64,000 bases of DNA from NCBI RefSeq assembly GCF_051014445.1, contig NC_135141.1:4340001-4404000 (forward strand), written 5' to 3'. The position numbers and the translations under genes are program-made. Numbering within the stretch: the first letter of the stretch is position 1; every line of letters starts with the position of its first letter. Below the pieces are notes generated by a model. That model was given only the letters and a program-made list of their open reading frames with translations, was not told the DNA's origin and made no database searches. Source of the DNA: Colletes latitarsis. Taxonomy: Eukaryota > Arthropoda > Insecta > Hymenoptera > Colletidae. Below, one piece after another: positions 25,685-32,675 of the stretch.

Positions 25685-28276
25685 CTATCCGGTGTTACCG
25701 ATTAAAATACTGACCGAATTCGGGTTTAATTCACAGTTACTGGGTGGTACCACATTACTACGTGACTCATGTGACATGGTCCGATACCCGCGGACGACCC
25801 TGAGCGCCATGCGCCTCTGCACCCGACGCAGCATAGTCATGCTGCGCCGGGAGGCAGCCAGGTCGTCCGCCCAGACGGGGGCCCCGTATAGGGCCACCGA
25901 CTGGACCATTGCCACATAGAGGCGACGAACTCGGCCCGCCGGGCCCCCCAGGTTGGGCAGGATCCGGCCCAGAGCCGCAACCATCCTTTCCAACCGGGGG
26001 ACCAGGCAGCGGAAATGCTCCTCGAAACGCCAGTGGCTATCGAGGATCAGCCCTAGATACCTGATCTGGGGCTTCACCTCGATGTCAGCCCCACCCACCC
26101 GGATCAGAGGGGGTGGCGGATCGTGCCGAGGTGAATGAAACGCAATCACCTCGGTCTTATGGACCGCCACCGTCATCCCCATCCCCCTGATCCGGTCGAC
26201 GACGCGTTGCGACCCCTCCTCCGCGCGACGCATGGCCCTCCCCCAGTGCGCCCCGACGGCCAGCACCAGTGTGTCATCCGCATAACACACCGTGCTGACG
26301 CCGTCGGGGAGGCCGGCCCGCAACACCGAGTCGTACGCGATGTTCCACAGGAGTGGCCCGAGGACCGACCCCTGCGGAACACCGCAGTACACCTCCCTCC
26401 GCATATCACCATCCCGGCCCGGATACTCGATCCACCTGCCGCGGAGATAATCCCCGACGACCGCCCTGAGACAAGGGGGGACTCGATGATTTTCGAGTCC
26501 CCTCCTTATCTCTTCCCAGGGGAGAGTGTTAAAGGCATTGACAATATCCAAGGATATTGCCAATGCCACCCCTCCCCGGGAGACGGCCGCCTCCGAGAGG
26601 GCCCTCACACGACCTATCGCGTCGATAGTCGATCGGCCCCCCCGGAAACCGAACTGGCAGTCGGCCAGACCGGGATCACCCCGCGACAGGTGCTCGACGA
26701 GGCGGGCAGCAATCACACGCTCGAAGAGCTTGCCCACCTCGTCGAGGAGACAAATGGGCCGGTATGCGGAGGGAGACTCCGCGGGCCGACCCTCCTTCCG
26801 GAGGAGGACCATCCTCGCCACCTTCCAACTGGGGGGGAATCGCCCTTCCCTCAGGCAGCGGTCGAACAACCGCCTGAGGTCGGCCCCAAGGACGCCCTGG
26901 GTCAAGACCCAAACCCGGCCGGGCACACCATCCGGACCCGGGGCCGTGTTACGAACCCCGAGCCGTCTGATGGCCGCTGCCAGCTCCTCCTGCGTGACCC
27001 CCAGCTCGGCCGTCCACTCCACTGGGACAGCCGCCGCCGCCGGTGGACGCGGTCCCCTCTCCCCAATTGGGAAGAGTGTATTAACCACGTCCTCCAGCAG
27101 CCGGGGGTCAAGACCCTCGGTGACGGGGGGCGCCCACGGGCGGAGCTTATTCAGCACCACCTTATATGGGCGCCCCCATGGATCGTCATCAAGGGTCTGG
27201 AGGAGCGCCTTCCATGCCTGGGTCTTGGCCCGTTTGATGGCGACCTGCAGAGCAACCCGCGCCACGCGGTATGCTCCATACAGGTCATCAGCTGCCCTCG
27301 CTCGCGCCACGCCGTCGCCTGTACGTTGACGACGGCGCGCGCGGGTGTACTGGCGTCGGACGCGGACAGTCGCGACTCGCAACTCCGCGATCGCGTCCGA
27401 CCACCAGTACACCGCCCGGCGAGGAGAAGCCCGCCCGACCCGAGGCATCGCCGCGTCGCAAATACCCGCGACCAATGCTCCAAGCCGGGCGACCTCCTCC
27501 TCTATGCTCGGCAACTCGGCCGCTCCCTGCGGCCAAGTTGCAGCGAGGGCAGCTGCCATCAGGGCGTCCTTGTCCAGGCGCCGAAGCGCCCAGCGGCGTG
27601 GTGGTGCGCCACGCAGGCGGCCGTGTCGGGATGCACTCGCGGCGGCAGAGACCTCCATCCGGATGTACCGGTGATCGGAGAGTGTCTCTGCCCCCGCGAC
27701 CACGTGCCAACCCGACACCATGCGCACGGCGTTGGGGGTCGCGAATCCAACATCCACGATGGATCCCCCATATCGCCGCACGCATGTGTGCTCCGACCCC
27801 CGGTTCAATACCCGGAGGTCGAGCCCCGCCGCCCAATCGCCCAGGATCCCGCCGCGAACGGAGGTCCTGGGGGATCCCCAAGCCACCGACTTGGCATTAA
27901 AATCCCCCAGGACCAGCACCGGCCGGGCCGCGTAGCGCTGCACGCATGCCGCGACCTCGGCCAAGTACAGCTCGAACGCAGCGTGACCGCTACGGGGCGA
28001 AATGTAGCACCCCACCACAGCGACTCCCCCCCAGTCCACGGCGACGAATCCCCGACCGCGCTCCAACAAGGAGAACGGTGGGGACCCGTCGCCCCCTCCC
28101 CATACCGTCGCCACCAAGCCGTCCGCGTCGCCCACCCAATGAGGGTGATCAGGGACGCGGTACGGCTCGGCGGCGACCGCCAGGCCAACGCCCCACTCCG
28201 CGAGGACTTGGGACATCAAGTCCTGTGCCGCGCGGCAGTGGTTGAGATTGGCCTGGAGGAGGAGGCGGGGCGGCAT
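25685..28276 (-). CDS. ORF2: endonuclease-reverse transcriptase (C-terminally truncated, satellite tail)
   Basis: The open frame of 863 codons copies element RNA into DNA at a nicked target. The ATG at 28276 is chosen because it overlaps the ORF1 stop as TAATG. Residues 1-205 are an apurinic-type endonuclease. Visible motifs are N10 in LQANLNH, E37 in AEPYR, Y91, GDFN (D125, N127), D175 and SDH (D201, H202). Residues about 430-760 are the reverse transcriptase, with D577 in SLDIVNAF, GVPQGSVLGP at 632-641 and the catalytic YADD at 665-668. All expected catalytic residues are present. After RGYRTMS (about residue 835) the element ends and the frame continues through satellite for 28 residues to a TAG at 25685-25687. 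R1-clade ORF2 proteins normally continue for a couple of hundred residues with a C-terminal zinc knuckle. That part is missing, so the protein is probably not functional. Confidence 0.93.
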   Translation of the reverse strand: MPPRLLLQANLNHCRAAQDLMSQVLAEWGVGLAVAAEPYRVPDHPHWVGDADGLVATVWGGGDGSPPFSLLERGRGFVAVDWGGVAVVGCYISPRSGHAAFELYLAEVAACVQRYAARPVLVLGDFNAKSVAWGSPRTSVRGGILGDWAAGLDLRVLNRGSEHTCVRRYGGSIVDVGFATPNAVRMVSGWHVVAGAETLSDHRYIRMEVSAAASASRHGRLRGAPPRRWALRRLDKDALMAAALAATWPQGAAELPSIEEEVARLGALVAGICDAAMPRVGRASPRRAVYWWSDAIAELRVATVRVRRQYTRARRRQRTGDGVARARAADDLYGAYRVARVALQVAIKRAKTQAWKALLQTLDDDPWGRPYKVVLNKLRPWAPPVTEGLDPRLLEDVVNTLFPIGERGPRPPAAAAVPVEWTAELGVTQEELAAAIRRLGVRNTAPGPDGVPGRVWVLTQGVLGADLRRLFDRCLREGRFPPSWKVARMVLLRKEGRPAESPSAYRPICLLDEVGKLFERVIAARLVEHLSRGDPGLADCQFGFRGGRSTIDAIGRVRALSEAAVSRGGVALAISLDIVNAFNTLPWEEIRRGLENHRVPPCLRAVVGDYLRGRWIEYPGRDGDMRREVYCGVPQGSVLGPLLWNIAYDSVLRAGLPDGVSTVCYADDTLVLAVGAHWGRAMRRAEEGSQRVVDRIRGMGMTVAVHKTEVIAFHSPRHDPPPPLIRVGGADIEVKPQIRYLGLILDSHWRFEEHFRCLVPRLERMVAALGRILPNLGGPAGRVRRLYVAMVQSVALYGAPVWADDLAASRRSMTMLRRVQRRMALRVVRGYRTMSHESRSNVVPPSNCELNPNSVSILIGNTG
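25764..25772. other. 3' breakpoint: element ORF2 joined to satellite
   Basis: Satellite reads as normal through attactacgtgactca (ending at 25769). Element sequence starts at 25770, in the ORF2 codons for RGYRTMS. A few bases may be shared by both, because satellite gactca also encodes the H-E-S seen in frame. There is no poly(A), no 3' UTR and no copied target site. Confidence 0.85.
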
Positions 28277-30143
28277 TAATTAATGGCCGCGCCAGCCTCC
28301 TCCCGGCCGTCCGTCCCCGTAGCACCGTCCACCTCCATGGAGGACGATGCCACCGCCCTCGGCACCGGAGCCGGTGCAGCCCGCCTCTTCCTCTCCTTCC
28401 GGGAGGGGGGGAGCACTTCTTGCTCCCCACCCTGTGATCGGCTGGTCTCCCCATGTCCGCACACAGCGGGCAGTGGGGGGCCGCCGAGCACTGGCTCGCA
28501 CGGTGCTCTTTGGCACCGCAGCGGTAACACTGACCGCTGCGGTCCACCGGCGAGGTGCACCACTGCCTCACGTGCCCCAATTCGAGGCAGCGGTGACACT
28601 GGAGCGGGCGCGGCGCGAGGATTTCCACTCGCGCCGAAACCCACCCCACCAACACCCTCCCGGATTCCGCCACCTTACGGGCGGCGGAGAGGGGGCACCG
28701 GGCCCACACCGACCCGAGGCCGGAGGGCGACCTGCGGATCTCTCCGATCCGCAGGTCCTCCACAGGACAGTCCCCCGCCCTCGCAAGGGCACGGGACACA
28801 TCCTGTGCGCTGACCGAGTCGTCCAGCCCACAAACGCGCATCTCCGTGCGCTTCATGGGCCGGGCGACCCGGACACCTCGCTCGCCCAGCTGCCCCCGGA
28901 GCCTCTGGGCGAGACGATCCGCCTTCGCGCCGCCTTCTGCACCGGGGATCTCCAGCAAGAGACCCCCGGTCACGGCCCTCTTCGCCCTCACGGAGGCGAT
29001 GCCCAGCTCTTCCAGGGAGATATTCTCCCTGGCGAGCCGCATCGCCTCCGCGAGGGTCAGGTCGCCCCCCTGCGCAACGGACAGCGTCACCGCTGCCGTT
29101 TTTGGGGGACGACCTGGTCGTGCCTTCCCGACCTTCGCGGCCTTTACCTTGGCCGCCGGCGGCGGAGGCGGAGGCTGCGGTTGCGAGGCCTTCCTCGCCG
29201 CCCGCTTCGCCTTCCGCCCCACCACCTCACTCCACGCCACCCCCCCTTGGGAGGGTGCTGTGGAGGACGCGACCACGGGTACACCTCCCCCCTTGGGGGT
29301 CGCGACCCGGGGCCCTGGTGCCGCAACGCTGGGCGGAGCCTTCACTCCGCCCTTCTTTGCCTTCCCCGACTGTACCGGAACAGGTCGGGGAGGCACCGCC
29401 TTCCTGCTGACCGCTCTTCCGGCGAGGAGCTCCTCCCGGAAGGCGGCCAGCTTGCCATCAATCATGTCCCCAATCCTCCTCAGAAGATCGTCTTCTGAGG
29501 AGGACGGGGACTTCTTCACGGGCGGAGTGCGGGTGGAGGGGCCCGCGGTGCCCCGCACCACTGCCGCCGCACTCCGCTTATTTATCTCCGCCGAGGGACG
29601 CGGCGGTGGAGGAGGAGGAAGGATGGGAGGGAGGGCCGCGCTGTTCCACAGCGCCTCTGCCCTCCTCCTCCCCTGTCGCTCCTCCTCCAACAGGAGCTGC
29701 AGACGGGCGTTCCGCCCTCTGAGCTCCCGCGCCGCCTCCCTCATTTCCTCCGCCGCGGCCTTCAGGGCCTCCGCGCCACCGCTTTTCTGCCCCTTAAAGG
29801 CGCAGGCAGCGGCGACATTCTCCACCCGCCTCAGGGACGAGGAGATCCTCTCCGATATCTCCTCGGTCACCTCGTCCCTGAGGCAACTCAGCCTCACCGA
29901 CGGGCTCATCGCCCCGCCCACCTCGACGACGGCCTGCCCCGTCCTCTTCCTCTTAGAGCCTATGTGGCTCGTGCTGGAGGAGAAGGACGAGACCGACGCC
30001 GTCTCGTCGTCCTCCTCCACCCTCCACGAAGCCGGACCTGGCGCTGAGTGGGGCGCGAGCGCCGCCACCCTAACCCCAACCCCGTCTCCGTCCTCCCCAA
30101 CCGACAAAACCCGCCCCATCCCCATTTTATTTTCTGTGTCCAT
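28149..30143 (-). CDS. ORF1: Gag-like zinc-knuckle protein (frameshifted near its end)
   Basis: ORF1 proteins of this clade bind element RNA and help target it to the nucleus. The open frame reaches 30179, but the first ATG is at 30143 (MDTENK), which I take as the start. Numbering from there: a Ser-rich acidic region with a basic SKRKR stretch (about 63-67), a Glu/Arg/Ala-rich probable coiled coil (about 85-165), Pro/Lys/Ala-rich linkers with an AT-hook-like PGRPPK (about 343-348), and a conserved domain before the knuckles (about 365-510). Three zinc knuckles follow: C516-C519-H524-C529, C539-C542-H547-C552 and C558-C561-H570-C577. Directly after C577 the frame meets a run of seven C (plus-strand G, 28405-28411). 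Beyond it this frame gives about 87 unconserved residues. The alternative frame ends at 28276 in the TAATG overlap with ORF2, so a one-base loss in the run is likely. Confidence 0.85.
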   Translation of the reverse strand: MDTENKMGMGRVLSVGEDGDGVGVRVAALAPHSAPGPASWRVEEDDETASVSSFSSSTSHIGSKRKRTGQAVVEVGGAMSPSVRLSCLRDEVTEEISERISSSLRRVENVAAACAFKGQKSGGAEALKAAAEEMREAARELRGRNARLQLLLEEERQGRRRAEALWNSAALPPILPPPPPPRPSAEINKRSAAAVVRGTAGPSTRTPPVKKSPSSSEDDLLRRIGDMIDGKLAAFREELLAGRAVSRKAVPPRPVPVQSGKAKKGGVKAPPSVAAPGPRVATPKGGGVPVVASSTAPSQGGVAWSEVVGRKAKRAARKASQPQPPPPPPAAKVKAAKVGKARPGRPPKTAAVTLSVAQGGDLTLAEAMRLARENISLEELGIASVRAKRAVTGGLLLEIPGAEGGAKADRLAQRLRGQLGERGVRVARPMKRTEMRVCGLDDSVSAQDVSRALARAGDCPVEDLRIGEIRRSPSGLGSVWARCPLSAARKVAESGRVLVGWVSARVEILAPRPLQCHRCLELGHVRQWCTSPVDRSGQCYRCGAKEHRASQCSAAPHCPLCADMGRPADHRVGSKKCSPPPGRRGRGGLHRLRCRGRWHRPPWRWTVLRGRTAGRRLARPLINAAPPPPPGQSQPLPRGTGLDVPSPRGVGRWPGGRRRAVPRP
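28274..28278 (-). promoter_or_regulatory. TAATG stop-start overlap between ORF1 and ORF2
   Basis: On the minus strand, TAA (28278-28276) closes the ORF1 C-terminal frame and ATG (28276-28274) opens ORF2, sharing the central A. It lies in the motif attaattaatg. In the silkworm element SART1 a UAAUG overlap of this kind is known to couple translation of ORF2 to termination of ORF1. Here the same role is inferred from position only. The homopolymer frameshift upstream would prevent ribosomes from reaching this stop in the correct frame. Confidence 0.75.
28405..28411 (-). other. Frameshift at a C homopolymer in ORF1
   Basis: There are seven consecutive G on the plus strand (C in the element sense), just after the last Cys codon of the third zinc knuckle. 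The upstream ORF1 frame and the frame that ends at the ORF2 start differ by one base here. One added base gives 1,869 bases from 30143 to 28276, which is exactly 623 codons including the stop. The cause may be a slippage mutation in this copy, a sequencing or consensus error, or less likely a programmed ribosomal frameshift. Confidence 0.7.
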
Positions 30144-30193
30144 AATAATCCCACGAGATGGTCGGAAATAAAGGTCCACCCGGGCAGAGCCGC

Positions 30194-30207
30194 CTTACCC
30201 GGGTAAG
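30194..30207. other. 14-bp perfect palindrome in 5' UTR
   Basis: The sequence cttacccgggtaag reads the same on both strands. It sits between the GC-rich hairpin and ORF1. In RNA it has no loop, so it could act through dimerisation or as a DNA-level site. No function is assigned. Confidence 0.6.
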
Positions 30208-30214
30208 CCTAATA

Positions 30215-30242
30215 CTCCGGGGGTTCGGCAGGTTCCCCGGAG
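30215..30242 (-). other. GC-rich hairpin in 5' UTR (8-bp stem)
   Basis: The arms ctccgggg (30215-30222) and ccccggag (30235-30242) are perfectly complementary around a 12-base loop. The GC-rich stem should be stable in RNA. It lies about 70-100 bases upstream of the ORF1 ATG. Confidence 0.65.
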
Positions 30243-30390
30243 GTGGTCGCTTGGGATTGGGCCTTCTCCCCCAACCATGCATCCCATCGCCGCGCACCAT
30301 AGCTTAGGATTCGAGGGCGATTTTATAGAGTCGCCATACTCGTGGCCCAGGCGGTTAAGCCAAGACCCCCGTTCCTCCTGCCGTCACGTA

Positions 30391-30423
30391 CCATTCACAA
30401 AACCAATAGGGAATTGTGAATGG
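30391..30423 (-). other. Hairpin in 5' UTR (10-bp stem)
   Basis: This is a perfect 10-bp inverted repeat, ccattcacaa (30391-30400) and ttgtgaatgg (30414-30423), with a 13-base loop. It lies next to the shorter hairpin at 30423-30438, so the two could stack or compete in RNA. Role unknown. Confidence 0.7.
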
Positions 30424-30438
30424 GTCGTTGTGACGACC
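30423..30438 (-). other. Hairpin in 5' UTR (6-bp stem, tetraloop)
   Basis: This is a perfect inverted repeat, ggtcgt (30423-30428) and acgacc (30433-30438), around a four-base loop. It shares one base with the larger hairpin beside it. Confidence 0.6.
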
Positions 30439-30523
30439 AACAGGAGGCTTACGGTGTGTGTATGACTCGGGTACCCCGGGTTCGTTAAGCCCGTACTGCA
30501 GCTGAAAGGCTGGCAGCCCCTGA

Positions 30524-30532
30524 AGGAGGCCA
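30524..30532. other. 5' breakpoint: element start joined to satellite
   Basis: Element sequence ends with cctgaaggag and satellite resumes at 30528 as ggccaacaagtatgcg, where a normal monomer reads ggatctggccaac. The satellite lost between the two junctions is 22 bp plus a whole number of monomers. By monomer types (a gggtggtacc monomer on the left, a gcgaaaaaggcaaaatcttgag tail on the right) the likeliest loss is about 198 bp. Confidence 0.8.
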
Positions 30533-31130
30533 ACAAGTATGCGAAAAAGGCAAAATCTTGAGCCAGATGCGGGCATAACCCAGACCTAACCCCGACCTAA
30601 TCGGTGATATCCACTAAAATATTGATCGAAACAAAGTTTAAGTGACTGTTTCTGAGTGGTACTACATTACTACGTGATTCAAACCCTAAAAAACCAAGGA
30701 TCTGGGCAAGAAGGTTGCGGAAAAGGCAAAATCATTAGCTAGATGCGGGCATAACCCAGACATAACCCAGACCTAACCGGTGTTACCGACTAAAATACTG
30801 ACCGAATTCGGGTTTAATTCACTGTTACTGTGTGGTACCACGTTACTACGTGATTCAAACACGAAAAAAGCCAGGATCTGGCCAACAAGTATGCGAAGAA
30901 GGCAAAATCATGAGCCAGATGCGGGCATAACCCAGACCTAACACAGACCTGACCGGTTTTATCCTCTAAAATATTGATCGATACCAGGTTTAATTGAAAG
31001 GTACTGTGTGGTTGCACATTACCACGTGATTCAAACCCAGACCTAACCCAGGATCTGGCCAACAAGTATGCGTAAAAGGCAAAATCATGAGCCAGATGCG
31101 GGCATAACCCAGACCTAACCCAGACCTAAC

Positions 31131-32675
31131 CAGTGTCATCCTTTAAAATATTGATCGAAACAGGATTTATTTACTGTTACTGTGTGGTACCACATTACTA
31201 CGTGACTCAAATCTGAAAAAACCCAGGATCTGGCCAACAAGTATGCGAAGAAGGCAAAATCATGAGCCAGATGCGGGCATAACCCAGACCTAACCGGTTC
31301 TATCCTCTAAAATGTGGATCGAAACCAGGTTTAATTGACTGTTCAGTGTGGTATCACATTACTACGTGATTCAAACCGAGAAAACCCAGGATCTGGCCGA
31401 CAAGTATGCGAAGAAGGCAAAATCATGAGCCAGATGCGGGCATAACCCAGACCTTACCAAGACCTAACCGGTGTTACCAACTAAAATACTGACCGTATCC
31501 AGGTTTAATTGACTGTTACTGTGTGGTACCACATTACTACGTGATTCAAACCCGAAAAAAACCCAGGATATGGCCAACAAGTATGCGAAGAAGGCAAAAC
31601 CACGAGCCAGATGCGGGCATAACCCAGACCTAACCCAGACCTAACCAGTGTCATCCTTTAAAATATTGATCGAAACAGGATTTATTTACTGTTACTGTGT
31701 GGTACCACATTACTACGTGACTCAAATCTGAAAAAACCCAGGATCTGGCCAACAAGTATGCGAAGAAGGCAAAATCATGAGCCAGATGCGGGCATAACCC
31801 AGACCTAACCGGTTCTATCCTCTAAAATGTGGATCGAAACTAGGTTTAATTGACTGTTCAGTGTGGTATCACATTACTACGTGATTCAAACCGAGAAAAC
31901 CCAGGATCTGGCCGACAAGTATGCGAAGAAGGCAAAATCATGAGCCAGATGCGGGCATAACCCAGACCTAACCAAGACCTAACCGGTGTTACCGACTAAA
32001 ATACTGACCGTATCCAGGTTTAATTGACTGTTACTGTGTGGTACCACATTACTACGTGATTCAAACCCGAAAAAAACCCAGGATATGGCCAACAAGTATG
32101 CGAAGAAGGCAAAACCACGAGCCAGATGCGGGCATAACCCAGACCTAACCCAGACCTAACCAGTGTCATCCTTTAAAATATTGATCGAAACAGGATTTAT
32201 TTACTGTTACTGTGTGGTACCACATTACTACGTGACTCAAATCTGAAAAAACCCAGGATCTGGCCAACAAGTATGCGAAGAAGGCAAAATCATGAGCCAG
32301 ATGCGGGCATAACCCAGACCTAACCGGTTCTATCCTCTAAAATGTGGATCGAAACCAGGTTTAATTGACTGTTCAGTGTGGTATCACATTACTACGTGAT
32401 TCAAACCGAGAAAACCCAGGATCTGGCCGACAAGTATGCGAAGAAGGCAAAATCATGAGCCAGATGCGGGCATAACCCAGACCTAACCAAGACCTAACCG
32501 GTGTTACCGACTAAAATACTGACCGTATCCAGGTTTAATTGACTGTTACTGTGTGGTACCACATTACTACGTGATTCAAACCCGAAAAAAACCCAGGATA
32601 TGGCCAACAAGTATGCGAAGAAGGCAAAACCACGAGCCAGATGCGGGCATAACCCAGACCTAACCCAGACCTAAA
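31131..32675. repeat. 515-bp trimer HOR, three copies
   Basis: The landmark cagtgtcatc recurs at 31131, 31646 and 32161, exactly 515 bp apart. Each unit holds a ggatttatttactg monomer, a short taaaatgtggatcg monomer and a ccgtatccagg monomer ending in aaaaccacgagcc. The same three units recur at 34945, 35460 and 35975 in the next block. Confidence 0.88.

Larger units (their letters stand above)
1..25769. repeat. Left satellite array, about 176-bp monomer
   Basis: This is a continuous head-to-tail tandem array. The landmark gatgcgggcataaccc recurs near 171, 347, 523 and 700, giving a period of 176-177 bp. In order, a monomer holds one or two 11-bp CCTAA units, an AT-rich core around taaaatattgatcga, a central dyad around ggtacc, the motif attactacgtgattca, an A-run flanked by C triplets, and the tail caagtatgcgaagaaggcaa. 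Monomers fall into recurring variant types, for example tails tgatcc versus tgagcc, cores aattcgggttt versus aatccaggttt, and centres ggttcc versus ggtacc. The short minus-strand open frames (60-100 codons) simply repeat with the monomer and do not indicate a gene. A length near one nucleosome repeat is usual for centromeric or other heterochromatic satellites. Which chromosomal region this is cannot be told from the sequence. Confidence 0.97.
25770..30527 (-). mobile_element. R1-clade non-LTR retrotransposon, 3'-truncated
   Basis: This is a GC-rich insertion in an AT-richer satellite, lying on the minus strand. In element order it holds a structured 5' UTR (30527-30144), ORF1 with three zinc knuckles, a TAATG overlap, and ORF2 with endonuclease then reverse transcriptase. 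The order endonuclease-RT in ORF2, the ORF1 knuckle spacing and the opening ANLNHCRAAQDL of ORF2 identify the R1 clade (R1, TRAS, SART and relatives). The element stops abruptly inside ORF2, without the C-terminal domain, 3' UTR or poly(A). No target-site duplication is visible. The flanks are satellite, not 28S rDNA, so this is not a canonical R1 insertion. It cannot be assigned to a named family by eye. Confidence 0.93.
30144..30527 (-). other. 5' UTR of the retrotransposon
   Basis: These are about 384 bases between the right satellite junction and the first ORF1 ATG. The region has no long open frame in the element sense and contains several perfect inverted repeats (30423-30438, 30391-30423, 30215-30242, 30194-30207). 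A structured RNA leader is therefore likely. The 5' ends of several non-LTR clades carry HDV-like self-cleaving ribozymes, but I could not fit that double-pseudoknot pattern with confidence here. The outer end directly abuts ggccaacaag of the satellite. Whether it is the true element start cannot be told from one copy. Confidence 0.75.

Noticed and set aside
1..25769. Possible CRISPR-like direct repeats
   Set aside because: The repeating unit is the whole 163-177-bp monomer with no unique spacers between repeats, and the context is eukaryotic.
26135..28279. Plus-strand open frame of 714 codons opposite ORF2
   Set aside because: It is antisense to a reverse transcriptase with all catalytic motifs in place. 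It is Pro/Arg/His-rich and lacks recognisable domains, as expected for a shadow frame in GC-rich DNA.
28347..30171. Long plus-strand frames opposite ORF1 (383 and 441 codons)
   Set aside because: They have low-complexity composition mirroring the GC-rich ORF1. The minus strand has the zinc knuckles and the ordered ORF1/ORF2 arrangement.
25770..30527. Canonical R1 insertion in 28S rDNA
   Set aside because: Both flanks are the 176-bp satellite. No rDNA sequence is present.
30481..30527. HDV-like ribozyme at the element 5' end
   Set aside because: A small ggct/agcc stem is present, but I could not lay out the full double-pseudoknot by eye. It is left only as something to test.
25755..30540. 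Target-site duplication around the element
   Set aside because: The bases ending the left flank (acgtgactca) and those starting the right flank (ggccaacaag) do not match. The satellite phase instead shows a loss.
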